From Phytomonospora endophytica (GTDB lineage: Bacteria; Actinomycetota; Actinomycetes; Mycobacteriales; Micromonosporaceae): a DNA stretch of 64,000 nucleotides. The notes below the pieces were generated by a model. That model searched no databases and was not told the origin of the DNA. It saw only the letters and a list, made by a program, of their open reading frames with translations. Every line of letters begins with the position of its first letter. Position 1 is the stretch's first letter. The stretch is taken from contig NZ_JACHGT010000003.1 in assembly GCF_014202425.1 (NCBI RefSeq), forward strand, positions 558,001 through 622,000, in the 5' to 3' direction. The translations under genes and the position numbers were made by a program. Below are positions 1 through 8,615 of the stretch, piece by piece.

Positions 1-78
1 AAGAGCCCGGCGGCACGGTCCGCGTCGCACAGGCGAGTCCGCATCGGCCGGTTCGCGATCGGGCCGACCGTCCGCGGC

Positions 79-681
79 CTACTTCAGCAGCTTCGCGACC
101 GCCGTGTCGTAGGTCGCCTGATCGATCTCACCGGACTCCCGCAGCTTCGTCAGCTGGGCGATGACCCGGGCCGTTCGGGCGGCCTCGTCGTCCTCCCCCG
201 CGCCGGAGGGCTCGGGGGCCGGCTGCGACGTCGGTTCGGGCTTGTGCGGGACCTTGACCAGCAGAACCGCGACGGTGACCAGCCCGAATCCCGCGATCAC
301 GGCGAGGGCGATCTCGATGGTCGAGGTCGGGATACCGCCGAAGAACAGGAAGTGCGCGGGACCGTCGCGTTCGATGAGGCCCTCGCCGACGGCCTCTTCG
401 AGGCCGACGAGGGTCGCGCCGGCCGAGAGGAACAGCCCCACGCCGAACATGAGATGCCCACGGCCCGGTGGAAGGACGGCGTAGGCCGCGGCGAACATGA
501 CGAAGAGGCCGAGAACCGGTGCGGCTCCGGCGAAGTCGTTGGTCGAGCACTCCCCGCCGTAGCACTCCCACTCGACGAGCGAGGCCTCGCGAGCGCCAAG
601 GCGCAGGATCCACTGCCCGGCGACGAAGAGGACGAGGAAACCGAGGACGCGCAGGACGAGCGTGCGCTTGAACGTGCTCAT
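79..681 (-). CDS. Membrane protein with C-terminal SHOCT domain
   Basis: The 200-residue product has about four hydrophobic segments and then a charged linker. Its last 30 residues look like a SHOCT domain (short C-terminal helix pair), with the typical pattern of a Leu-Arg-x-x-Gly-Glu-Ile turn before the terminal Leu-Leu-Lys. SHOCT domains are thought to mediate oligomerisation. No enzymatic motif is visible. I chose the ATG at 679-681 because it directly precedes a basic stretch and the first hydrophobic helix. A start 18 codons upstream would add a Pro-rich, unlikely N-terminus. The gene lies downstream of cphA on the same strand, 83 bp away, and could be read through from it. The function is unknown. 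Confidence 0.75.
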   Translation of the reverse strand: MSTFKRTLVLRVLGFLVLFVAGQWILRLGAREASLVEWECYGGECSTNDFAGAAPVLGLFVMFAAAYAVLPPGRGHLMFGVGLFLSAGATLVGLEEAVGEGLIERDGPAHFLFFGGIPTSTIEIALAVIAGFGLVTVAVLLVKVPHKPEPTSQPAPEPSGAGEDDEAARTARVIAQLTKLRESGEIDQATYDTAVAKLLK

Positions 682-764
682 GGGCGGCCCTGGGGTCGAG
701 GGGACGGGCACGCCGAGTCTACTGGGGAGGGGCACGCTCGCCCCTCCCCCGAACCGTCGCGGCC

Positions 765-3494
765 TCAGCCGCGCCCGATCGCCTCCGTCAGGTTCTCGCT
801 GAGCCCCAGCGGCTCACCGAGCACCCCGCCCGGCGCGAACAGGCGCGGCGCGGTCACCGGTGTCGCCCCCAGTGCCTCCAGCAGCGTGACCACCGGCGCG
901 AGCTTCTCGTAGGTCAGCAGGACGACCTCACCCGGCCGCGCCATCCCCAGCGCGACGGGCAGCGCCTCCCGCAGTCCGATGGCCGTCCGGCACTCCGTGT
1001 CCGGCCGGTGCGCGGTGATCGCGTCATGGATGATCGCCGACGTCTCCCCCGCCCGGCGTCCGCGCTTGTCGACGTCCTCGTAGACGACGACACGCGCGAA
1101 ACCGTCGGCGACGGCCCGCGCCGACGCCTCCAGGAGGTCGTCGCGCCGGTCGCCGGGGAAGGTCACCGCCGCGACGGCGCCGTCCCAGATCTCGCCGACC
1201 GTCCCGGCCATCGCGGCAAGGCCCGGCGCGTTGTGCGCGTAGTCGACGAGCACATCGACGCCGTCGAGATTCCAGAGCATGCCCCGCCCGGGGTTCCCGG
1301 TCCACGGGTCGAAGGACCGCAGCCGGTCCACGATCGCCTCGGCCGGCGTGCCCAGCGCCCGCGCGGCCGCGACCGCCGCGAGTGCGTTGGCCAGCGCGTG
1401 CGGTGCCTTCCCGTCGAAGGAGCCGGGGATGTCGGCGAGATACATCAGCGCCTCGCGCCGCGGGCCGCTCGCCTCCACCAGGCGCCCGTCCTCGGCGAGG
1501 AAGGCGCGCCCACCCGCGCGCAGGTGCGCGGCGATGACGGGATTGCGGTCGTCGGTCCCGAACCAGATCTGCTCCTTGTACGCCGCCCGCACACCCGGCT
1601 GGTCCGCGACACTCACGGTGTTCGGGTCGTCGGCGTTGAGGACCAGGGCGCCCCCGTCGCGGACGCGTTCGGCGACGAGGCTCTTGACGTCGATGAGTTC
1701 ACCGATCGTGCTCACCCCGTCCTGCCCGAGGTGGTCGGCCTCGATGTTGGTGATGACGCCGACGTCCGACCACTCGTAACCAAGGCCGCGCCGGACGATC
1801 CCGCCGCGCGCGGTCTCCAGAACCGCCACGTCGACCGTCGGGTCGCCGAGGATCATGTCCGCCGACGCCGGTCCCGTCGCGTCGGCGCGGTGCACGAGCC
1901 GCCCGGCGATGTAGACGCCGTCGGAGGTCGTCATCCCGACGCGCGTGCCCTCGACGCCGAGCAGGTGCCCGACGAGGCGGGTCGTCGTGGTCTTGCCGTT
2001 CGTGCCCGTGACCGACACCAGCGGGATCCGCGAGGGCGTCCCCGCCGGGAACATCGCCTCGACGATCGCCGACCCCACCCGCCGCGAGCGGCCCTCCGAA
2101 GGCGACAGGTGCATGCGCAGGCCCGGCGCGGCGTTGACCTCGATGACCCCGGCCGTCGCCGGGCGCGCGGCGACGGTCGGTTCGAGCGGTTCGGAGATGT
2201 CGGGTAGCCGCAGGTCGATGCCCGCGACGTCCATCCCGACGGCGGCGACCGTGCGGCGGCACAGCTCGACGATGTCGGGATGCACGCGGTCGGTGACGTC
2301 GCGGCTGGTCCCGCCGGTCGACAGGTTCGCGTTCGCGCACAGCCACACGACCTCGCCCTCGCCCGGAACCGACGCGGGTGTCTTGCCCTGCGAGGCGAGC
2401 AGGCGCAGCGCGCCCGCGTCAAGCCGCAGGCGGGTCAGCGCCCGGTCGTGATGCTCACCGCGCCGGGGGTCGGTGTTGACCTGGGCGACGAGCGCGGTGA
2501 TGTCGTGCCGCCCGTCGCCGGTCACGTGCGCCGGGCGGCGTTCGGCGGCCGCGACGAGCTCGCCCTCGATCATCAGGACGCGGTAGTCGGCGCCCTCGAA
2601 CTGCCGCTCCACCAGCACGTCGCCGTCCCGGGACGCCTCGGCGAAGGCCTCGGTGATGTCGCGCGGTGTGGACAGGTCGAGGTACACGTGGTGGCCCTGG
2701 CGACCGCGGCGCGGTTTCACCACCAGCGGCGCGCCCATCTCCGCGAGGAGCCGCATCGCGTCCTGCACGGTCTGCGCGACGCGCCCCTGCGGGACCGGGA
2801 TCCCGGCGGCGGCGAGGAACTCGCGGGTCAGCTGCTTGTCGGCGACGATGTCGGTGCCCACCGCCGGTGTCCGGTCGGTCATCGCCGCCCAGGCGAGGCG
2901 GCGGTGGCGTCCGTATCCCAGGCGCAGCAGTCCGAGCCGCCCGACGCGCTCGACCGGGATGTCGCGCCGGCGGGCCGCCTGCGCGATGGCCTCGGTGCTC
3001 GGCCCCGGGCGCTCGCTCTCGTGGGCCGCGCGGATCGCCGCCAAGGCGTCGGCCCAGACCGGTTCGCGTCCGTCGACGAGCGCGCCGACGATCTCGACGG
3101 CGAGTTCGATGAGCGAACGCGGCACCGTGGAGTCGAGGGGCTCGTCGCGTGGGCATTCCATGACGACGTCGTAGCGGCCCGCGGGCCCGGCGAGGCTGGT
3201 GCGGCCGAAGGTGACGTCGCGGCCGATCATCGCCGACAGCTCCAGCGCGACGTGCTCGGCGACGTGGCCGAAGTACGTGCCGCCGTGGAGACGCTTGACG
3301 AAGCCGCCGGGCCGGTCGCTCGCGCAGTGGTGCGCGGTGAGGCCCGGCAGCAGGGCGAGAAGGGCCTCGGTGAAGCCGTCGTGGTCGGTGGTCTCGTCGC
3401 CGGTGAGGCCGTCCAGTTCGAGACGGACGGTCACCACCGGCCGGGGCAGGTATCGGTTCGGTCCACGCAGTCGGCGTACGGACTCGATCCTCAT
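765..3494 (-). CDS. cphA: Cyanophycin synthetase
   Basis: Predicted 909-residue enzyme that makes cyanophycin, a poly-aspartate backbone with arginine side chains, using ATP. The length fits CphA1 (about 870-900). Three regions are visible: an N-terminal domain, an ATP-grasp domain at roughly residues 210-470 (VVKPRRGRQG; E-V-N-A-A-P-G metal-binding end), and a Mur-ligase-like domain starting with the P-loop GTNGKTTTTR near residue 495, followed by DYAHN. The start codon overlaps the cyanophycinase stop by 4 bp (ATGA), so the two are translationally coupled, with synthesis and breakdown of the polymer in one operon. Nitrate assimilation genes 5 kb away fit a nitrogen-storage context. Identification is firm; the amino acids actually polymerised are inferred from the family. 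Confidence 0.95.
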   Translation of the reverse strand: MRIESVRRLRGPNRYLPRPVVTVRLELDGLTGDETTDHDGFTEALLALLPGLTAHHCASDRPGGFVKRLHGGTYFGHVAEHVALELSAMIGRDVTFGRTSLAGPAGRYDVVMECPRDEPLDSTVPRSLIELAVEIVGALVDGREPVWADALAAIRAAHESERPGPSTEAIAQAARRRDIPVERVGRLGLLRLGYGRHRRLAWAAMTDRTPAVGTDIVADKQLTREFLAAAGIPVPQGRVAQTVQDAMRLLAEMGAPLVVKPRRGRQGHHVYLDLSTPRDITEAFAEASRDGDVLVERQFEGADYRVLMIEGELVAAAERRPAHVTGDGRHDITALVAQVNTDPRRGEHHDRALTRLRLDAGALRLLASQGKTPASVPGEGEVVWLCANANLSTGGTSRDVTDRVHPDIVELCRRTVAAVGMDVAGIDLRLPDISEPLEPTVAARPATAGVIEVNAAPGLRMHLSPSEGRSRRVGSAIVEAMFPAGTPSRIPLVSVTGTNGKTTTTRLVGHLLGVEGTRVGMTTSDGVYIAGRLVHRADATGPASADMILGDPTVDVAVLETARGGIVRRGLGYEWSDVGVITNIEADHLGQDGVSTIGELIDVKSLVAERVRDGGALVLNADDPNTVSVADQPGVRAAYKEQIWFGTDDRNPVIAAHLRAGGRAFLAEDGRLVEASGPRREALMYLADIPGSFDGKAPHALANALAAVAAARALGTPAEAIVDRLRSFDPWTGNPGRGMLWNLDGVDVLVDYAHNAPGLAAMAGTVGEIWDGAVAAVTFPGDRRDDLLEASARAVADGFARVVVYEDVDKRGRRAGETSAIIHDAITAHRPDTECRTAIGLREALPVALGMARPGEVVLLTYEKLAPVVTLLEALGATPVTAPRLFAPGGVLGEPLGLSENLTEAIGRG

Positions 3495-4336
3495 GGCTGT
3501 TCCTCCGGTTCGGGTGCTTCGGTGATGCGTGGCTGGCGGCCGTTGAGCTCGAAGGTGTAACCGTGGGGGAGGACGTGCAGCCGCACTCCGCAGAGCGCGA
3601 TGGGGCCGAGCTCCTCGCTGGGAGTCTCGATGGTGCTGGCCGGGCCGGCGTCGATGACGGTCACCGATCCGGCGCCGATGACCTCGAAACGCGAGCCCTC
3701 GACGAGGATCGCGGTGTTCTCGTCGATGCCGAGACCGAGTTCGTGCGGATACTGCGCGATGGCGCTGAGCAGCCGGTTGAGGCGGCCGCGTTCGGCGAAG
3801 TGCATGTCGATGAGGACGCCGTGCACGAACTCCAGGCCGGGGCCGGTGCGGACGCTGCCGGGTGAGACGCGCGAGCCCTGACCTTCGACGATCATCGTGC
3901 TGGCCATCATCGTGGCGCCCGCGCTGGTGCCGGCCAGGACGAGCCCGTCCTCGGCGCGTTCGTGGAGGATCGTGTCGACGCGCGAGCCGCCGAGGACGGT
4001 CGTGATGCGCAGCTGGTCGCCGCCGGTGAAGAAGACGCCGGTCGCGCTGCGCAGGAGGGCCACGGCGTGGTCGCTGTTGGCCTGTTCGCGGTGTTCGAGT
4101 CGCAGCGCCTCGACATGTCCGGCGCCGAGCCGGGTGAAGACCTCGATGTACTCGGCCTCGATCTTGTCGGGATCCCCGCTCGCGGTGGCGATGACGATGA
4201 TGCGCGCCGACCCGCGACCGGAGATCTCGACGAAGCGGTCGAGGATCGTGTCGTCGTGCTCGCAGTGGCTCTCGGCACCGCCGATGACGAGGATCCGCCC
4301 GCTCGGCGCGGCCGTCCCCCACTTGATGTACGACAT
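3491..4336 (-). CDS. cphB: Cyanophycinase
   Basis: Predicted 281-residue serine exopeptidase of the S51 family that cleaves cyanophycin into beta-Asp-Arg dipeptides in the cytoplasm. The nucleophile elbow is GTSAGA with Ser138, and GGAES near the N-terminus and FFTGGDQ around residue 102 also match the family. The ATG at 4334-4336 is chosen because it follows an AAGGGGGAG ribosome-binding site at normal distance. The longer frame upstream is Pro/Arg-rich and unlikely to be coding. It is first in the operon and its stop overlaps the cphA start by 4 bp. No secretion signal is seen, which fits an intracellular role in recycling stored nitrogen. Confidence 0.93.
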   Translation of the reverse strand: MSYIKWGTAAPSGRILVIGGAESHCEHDDTILDRFVEISGRGSARIIVIATASGDPDKIEAEYIEVFTRLGAGHVEALRLEHREQANSDHAVALLRSATGVFFTGGDQLRITTVLGGSRVDTILHERAEDGLVLAGTSAGATMMASTMIVEGQGSRVSPGSVRTGPGLEFVHGVLIDMHFAERGRLNRLLSAIAQYPHELGLGIDENTAILVEGSRFEVIGAGSVTVIDAGPASTIETPSEELGPIALCGVRLHVLPHGYTFELNGRQPRITEAPEPEEQP

Positions 4337-5401
4337 GTCGTGCTCCCCCTTGGCGGCCGAGGCCGATCGCGCCCACGCGACTGGTCGCGCGACGGCCGCG
4401 GCAGCCGTCATCTGGGCTTCACCAGCGATGATCCGATACAAGCACGCCGAAGCGCCGTCGGATCGCCGACTGGGGAGATGCGGTGTTCGGGAGGGGACGG
4501 GTGGCGACGCGTGGGGTTGGTGGGGGGTTTGGGGCCGGTGGGGTGGTGGGTGAGTTCGGCGACGGGGGCGGCTCCGCGGTTCGGTGGGTGCGGCCCCCCG
4601 GGGCATGCGGCCGCGGCCTGGGCATCACAGGCGCGGCCGGTGTCCCCTCTCCTGCGCCGCCGATGCCGGAAAACCCGGACCTAAACGATGTTGCCTTACA
4701 AACCAGACCTGGCCCCCCAAATGATCGCCTTCACTCATCAAGCCCCTTTTCGTTCCCTTTTCCCGCCCCCGAAAAATCGACCCTTCCACCCCTTCCGGCC
4801 CCGCGACTTAGCCCTAAAGGACGATCTGCCGGATTGGCCGGAACCTTGTAGTCGGTCGGTAGTGTGAAGCCATGTCCGTTCTCGCGGTCAACCGACTCCC
4901 GTGCGCGAGCGAGTCGCTACCGGAATGCGCGAGTTCACCGCCGTGCGCATTCCGGGCGACCCCCTCGGCGAATGGGTCGGCGACGCTGCCCGAACGGATG
5001 TGCCGCACTGTCCATCGCGCTTGCTCGCACGCGCCCGACCCACCCCCACGCCCGGCCTTCGAGGCCGCCGCGACACCCTTCGGTTCCGGCGCGTGCCGCC
5101 GGTTCCGTCGGCCGCGGCGACCGATGACGGCCGGCGTTCCGCCAGGTGCTCTCGCGTTGCGTGAAGCACCGATTTCTCCATGTCACCGTCATGTCGAAAA
5201 CCGTCACGCGAGTGGCCGGTTTTCCTGACCGAACGATCCCGAAAACGCTTACAGAAACCACGTCCACCGCGAACACGAGAATTCGAAGTCTCAAGCGGGA
5301 GCCCCAATTTCGCTCAAGACGAATCGAGACGGCCTTTGCGTCCTCGCGGAACAACTCGGCGAGCGGTGGGCAACCGATTCGACGATAGCGAAGGTGCTGC
5401 G
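4337..5401. other. 1.07 kb region without a convincing gene
   Basis: This gap separates the divergent cphB and SARP genes and must hold both promoters. Part of it (about 4690-4850) is less GC-rich than the flanks. Several short open frames exist on both strands, but their third-position GC is clearly lower than in the neighbouring genes and they lack ribosome-binding sites. One frame (4872-5228, plus) is preceded by TAGTGT six bases before its ATG and is listed separately at low confidence. CTCAAG occurs twice, at 5290-5295 and 5313-5318, 23 bp apart, ahead of the regulator. No RNA gene or mobile element was recognised. Confidence 0.5.
4872..5228 (+). CDS. Doubtful 118-residue Cys-containing ORF
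   Basis: The only reason to list this frame is its promoter-like context. TAGTGT at 4860-4865 sits exactly six bases before the ATG, the same geometry seen before several real genes in this window. The product would be a Ser/Pro/Ala/Arg-rich polypeptide with eight cysteines and no recognised domain. Codon third positions are only about three-quarters G or C by eye over the first 50 codons, below the level of neighbouring genes, which argues against coding. It may be noncoding sequence downstream of a real promoter. Confidence 0.2.
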   Translation: MSVLAVNRLPCASESLPECASSPPCAFRATPSANGSATLPERMCRTVHRACSHAPDPPPRPAFEAAATPFGSGACRRFRRPRRPMTAGVPPGALALREAPISPCHRHVENRHASGRFS

Positions 5402-8140
5402 TTGTTGGAGGTAGTCCTGCTCGGGCCGGTGGAGGCCCGAGTCGATGGTGTCGGCGTGCCCTTGGCGCCGCTGGAAAGAAACCTGCTCGCACTGCTCGCC
5501 CTGTCACCGGGCACCGTGCTCTCCACCGAGCGGATCATCGACAGTCTCTGGGGTGAGCGCCCACCGGCGCAGCCCCGTTCCCGTGTACAGGGCCTGGTGT
5601 CGACCCTGCGCCGCAAGCTCGGCGACACGCTCATCACCCGGCACCCCGGGTACCTTCTCGCCGTCCCCCCGGACGGCAGTGACCTGAGCCGGTGCGAGGA
5701 CCTCGCCCGTCAGGCACGTTCGGCGACCGTCCCCGTCTCGGCCGCCGAACTGCTCAACCGAACCCTCGCCCTCTGGCGCGGCGACCCCCTCGACGGGGTC
5801 ACCGCGCCGGGGATCGACGCCGACCGGGCCCGCCTCACCGAACTCCGGGTGGGTCTGCTGGAGGAACGTTTCGAGGTCGAACTCGGCCTCGGAAAGCACG
5901 CCGCGCTCGTCGGTGAGCTCATCGCCGCCGTCGCGGCCCAGCCCCTGCGGGAGCGGCTCGCGGGTCAGTTAATGCTGGCCCTGTACCGCTGCAACCGTCA
6001 GGCCGACGCCTTGCGCGCCTATCAGGCGCTGCGGGAGCGGCTGGCCGAGGAGCTGGGTGGTGATCCCTGCGCGGATCTGCGTGAACTGCACGCCATGATC
6101 CTGCGCGGTGGGGAGGCAGCGGTGCACCCGCCGGTGCCGGAGCCGCCGTCGCGGGAACCGAGAGAGGAGGAGCCACGGCCGGCGCAGATGCCGGCCGGGG
6201 TAGGCCATTTCACCGGCCGGGAAGGCGATCTGGCGTGGTTGTCGGCCTCGCTCCCGGGACCGTCCGACGAGGCTCGCGTGCTGGTCGTGACCGGCGCGGG
6301 TGGGCTCGGCAAGACGGCCCTGGTCGTCTCCTGGGCGCACTCGGTCGCCGATCGTTTCCCCGACGGCCAGATCTTCGTCGAGCTGCACGGCGCGGGGCTG
6401 GGCGCCGCACTCTCGGCGGGTTCGGCCCTCGGGTCGGTCCTGCTGGCCCTCGGGGTGACCGCGGATCAGCTGCCGGTGAGCGCGGAGGAGCGCGCCGCCC
6501 TCTACCGGACGATGATCCACCGGCGCCGTCTGCTGATCGTGGCAGACGACGCCGGTTCGGTCGCGCAGCTGCTGCCGCTGGTGCCACCGACGGCGGGAAG
6601 TCTCGTCGTGGCGACCAGTCGCAGCAGCCTGTCGGCGCTCAGCGCGCATCACGCCGTCCGCTCCCGCACCCTCGAACCGCTCGACCCCGATGCCGCGCAC
6701 GCCCTACTGCGCGCGATCGTGGGACCCGAGCGGCTGCGGGGTGAGGGCGCGTCCGAGGTGGTGTCGCTGTGCGGCGGCTGGCCGCTGTCGATCCGGCTCG
6801 CCGGTGCGACGCTGGCGGCCCGTCCACGGCAGTCGCTGTCATCGTTCGCCGAGGAGCTGCGCGAGCACGCCGACGCGTTGTCGGTGGCCGACGATTCGCG
6901 CACGGTCCGGGCGGCGCTCGCCGAGACGCACGCCGGGCTCGACCCGGCGGCGGGGCGGTTGTTCGCGCAGCTGGGGCTGCTGCCCGGGACGTCGGTCTGC
7001 CTGTCCCTGGCCGCCGCGACGGCGGGCACCTCGGTGTTGCGCGCGCGGCGGTTGCTGGACGAGCTGATCAGCGCGAACCTGGTCTTCGAGACCGGGCCGG
7101 ATCGCTATGCGCTGCACGACATGATCCGGCGGTTCGCGCGCCGGTGCGGCGCGGCCCTCTCGGACCGCGCGGTCGTCGAGGAGCGTGTGGTGCGCTGGTA
7201 TGTGGCCGTGTTCGACACGCTCGCCAGGCGTCTCGAACCCGACCGCGACTGGCCGCCGGCTCCCGGGCAGCCGGAGTGGTCGCCGTTCGAGCCGGACGGT
7301 TCGGGCACCGAGCGCTTCCGTGATGCCGAGAGCCCGAACCTCCTCGCGGTGGTGCGGTGGACGGCCGGTCGTCCCGACCGTTCGCTGACCTGGCGGCTGG
7401 TGGCGCTGGCGCACGCGTCGGGAGCGCGGGTGCCGGTCGAGGCCTGCGAGATCGGTCTCGCGGCGGCGCTGGAACTCGGCGACCGTCGTGCGGCCGGGGA
7501 GGCGCACGCGCGGCTCGGTCTGGTCCTGCTGCGTGATCCGGTGTCCTTCGACGCCGCCGACGGGCACCTGACCCTGGCCGTCGAGCTCCTCGACGCCGGG
7601 GACGGGCGCCTGTCCAGCGCGACCTCGTTCGCGCTGGGCGCGTCGCGCGCGGTCCAGGGCCGTCACGGTGAGGCACGGGAGGCGATGGAGTCGGCGCTGT
7701 CGCATCTCGATCCGGGCCGGGAGCCGCTGTCCTACGCGGTGGTTCTCCTCGGCTACGCCGAGGTGCTGGTCGGTTCCGGTGCCGTCGACCGGGGACACGA
7801 GCGTTTCGCGCAGGCGGTGATCCTGTGCCAGGCCGCGGTCGGCTGGCAGGAGGGCCGTTTCGGGCGTTTCGATCGCGGCCGGGTGTGTCTCGACCGGCGG
7901 CTCGCCGACGAGTACCTCGACCACCTCGGGCGCTCGCTCTCGGCGCCCAGGGTCACGCCCCAGGACCGTGGTCTGGCCCGGACGCTGATCGACCTGGGTC
8001 TGGCGTTGCGGGCTCGGGACGTGGTGCCCGCAGTGGCCGGGGTCGCGCACGCCGAGGAGGTGTACATGGCGCTTCCGGCGCTGAACGTCGCCGAGTCGTA
8101 TTCGGCGGAACCGTATGCGGCGGAACCGTACCGGATCTGA
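5402..8140 (+). CDS. SARP-type transcriptional regulator with NB-ARC and TPR-like regions
   Basis: Large regulator of about 912 residues. An OmpR-like winged-helix DNA-binding domain (about residues 1-95) is followed by a bacterial transcriptional activator domain (about 100-245), a STAND-type ATPase with P-loop TGAGGLGKTA near residue 300, and a helical C-terminal half resembling degenerate TPRs. This is the AfsR-like architecture of streptomycete pathway regulators. The frame is open upstream, but the conserved start of the DNA-binding domain sits right after two TTG codons at 5402 and 5405. A GAAGG ribosome-binding site lies 7-8 bases before them, so I place the start at TTG 5402. It is a candidate activator for the biosynthetic locus at 13.5-26.6 kb, whose divergent promoter has SARP-like repeats. 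The link is inference. Confidence 0.85.
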   Translation: MLEVVLLGPVEARVDGVGVPLAPLERNLLALLALSPGTVLSTERIIDSLWGERPPAQPRSRVQGLVSTLRRKLGDTLITRHPGYLLAVPPDGSDLSRCEDLARQARSATVPVSAAELLNRTLALWRGDPLDGVTAPGIDADRARLTELRVGLLEERFEVELGLGKHAALVGELIAAVAAQPLRERLAGQLMLALYRCNRQADALRAYQALRERLAEELGGDPCADLRELHAMILRGGEAAVHPPVPEPPSREPREEEPRPAQMPAGVGHFTGREGDLAWLSASLPGPSDEARVLVVTGAGGLGKTALVVSWAHSVADRFPDGQIFVELHGAGLGAALSAGSALGSVLLALGVTADQLPVSAEERAALYRTMIHRRRLLIVADDAGSVAQLLPLVPPTAGSLVVATSRSSLSALSAHHAVRSRTLEPLDPDAAHALLRAIVGPERLRGEGASEVVSLCGGWPLSIRLAGATLAARPRQSLSSFAEELREHADALSVADDSRTVRAALAETHAGLDPAAGRLFAQLGLLPGTSVCLSLAAATAGTSVLRARRLLDELISANLVFETGPDRYALHDMIRRFARRCGAALSDRAVVEERVVRWYVAVFDTLARRLEPDRDWPPAPGQPEWSPFEPDGSGTERFRDAESPNLLAVVRWTAGRPDRSLTWRLVALAHASGARVPVEACEIGLAAALELGDRRAAGEAHARLGLVLLRDPVSFDAADGHLTLAVELLDAGDGRLSSATSFALGASRAVQGRHGEAREAMESALSHLDPGREPLSYAVVLLGYAEVLVGSGAVDRGHERFAQAVILCQAAVGWQEGRFGRFDRGRVCLDRRLADEYLDHLGRSLSAPRVTPQDRGLARTLIDLGLALRARDVVPAVAGVAHAEEVYMALPALNVAESYSAEPYAAEPYRI

Positions 8141-8148
8141 AGCGAAAC

Positions 8149-8189
8149 TGAGGGGCCGGCCGCCAGGCTCGGCATAGGCCGGCCCCTCA
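8149..8189 (+). terminator. Perfect 13-bp inverted repeat before the thioesterase gene
   Basis: TGAGGGGCCGGCC at 8149-8161 pairs perfectly with GGCCGGCCCCTCA at 8177-8189 around a 15-nt loop. It lies 9 nt after the SARP stop and its 3' arm abuts the GGAGGA ribosome-binding site of the next gene. It could be a terminator for the regulator gene without a U tract, or a hairpin in the leader of the nitrate operon that limits ribosome access. Confidence 0.6.
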
Positions 8190-8198
8190 GGAGGATCC

Positions 8199-8615
8199 AT
8201 GTCCCGCCCGCACGCCGAGGCGATGTACGCCCGCGACCTGACCTGCCGCGAGCTCGGCATCGCCCTCGACGAGGTCGGTCCCGGCCGGGCGCGGATGAGC
8301 ATGGTCCTCACCGGGTCGATGGTCAACGGCCACGGCATCCCGCACGGCGGTTACGTCTTCCTGCTCGCCGACGCGGCCTTCGCCTACGCGTGCAACTCGC
8401 ACGGCCCGGTGACCGTCGCGCAGCACGCGAGCGTCACCTTCGTGCGCGCCGCCGCCGTCGGGGACACGCTCGTCGCCGAGGCCGTCGAACGGGTCCGCGA
8501 AGGCCGCAACGGCGTCTACGACGTCACCGTGACCGGCCCGGAGGGGCGCGTCGTCGCCGAGTTCCGCGGCCACAGCGTCTCCCTGGCCGGGAACCCTTTC
8601 CCGGCGCGGCCGTGA
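8199..8615 (+). CDS. PaaI-family hotdog-fold thioesterase
   Basis: The 138-residue protein matches the PaaI (hydroxyphenylacetyl-CoA thioesterase) branch of the hotdog fold. The conserved NGHGIPHGGYVF segment carries the Asn/His/Gly active-site signature, and QHASVTFVR forms a typical central strand. It should hydrolyse an aryl- or acyl-CoA in the cytoplasm. The start follows a strong AGGAGGA site. Its stop overlaps the GTG of the nitrate reductase gene by 4 bp, so it is first in the coupled nitrate operon, an odd partner for nitrate assimilation. Phenylacetate catabolism genes are not present, so the substrate is unknown. Confidence 0.88.
   Translation: MSRPHAEAMYARDLTCRELGIALDEVGPGRARMSMVLTGSMVNGHGIPHGGYVFLLADAAFAYACNSHGPVTVAQHASVTFVRAAAVGDTLVAEAVERVREGRNGVYDVTVTGPEGRVVAEFRGHSVSLAGNPFPARP

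Noticed and set aside
4814-5008. 64-codon minus-strand frame in the cphB-SARP gap
   Set aside because: No ribosome-binding site or -10 box, and no recognised sequence.
8141-8148. GlnR-type site (GAAAC at 8144-8148) before the nitrate operon
   Set aside because: Only one half-site matches; the other expected half-sites at the proper distance are poor.
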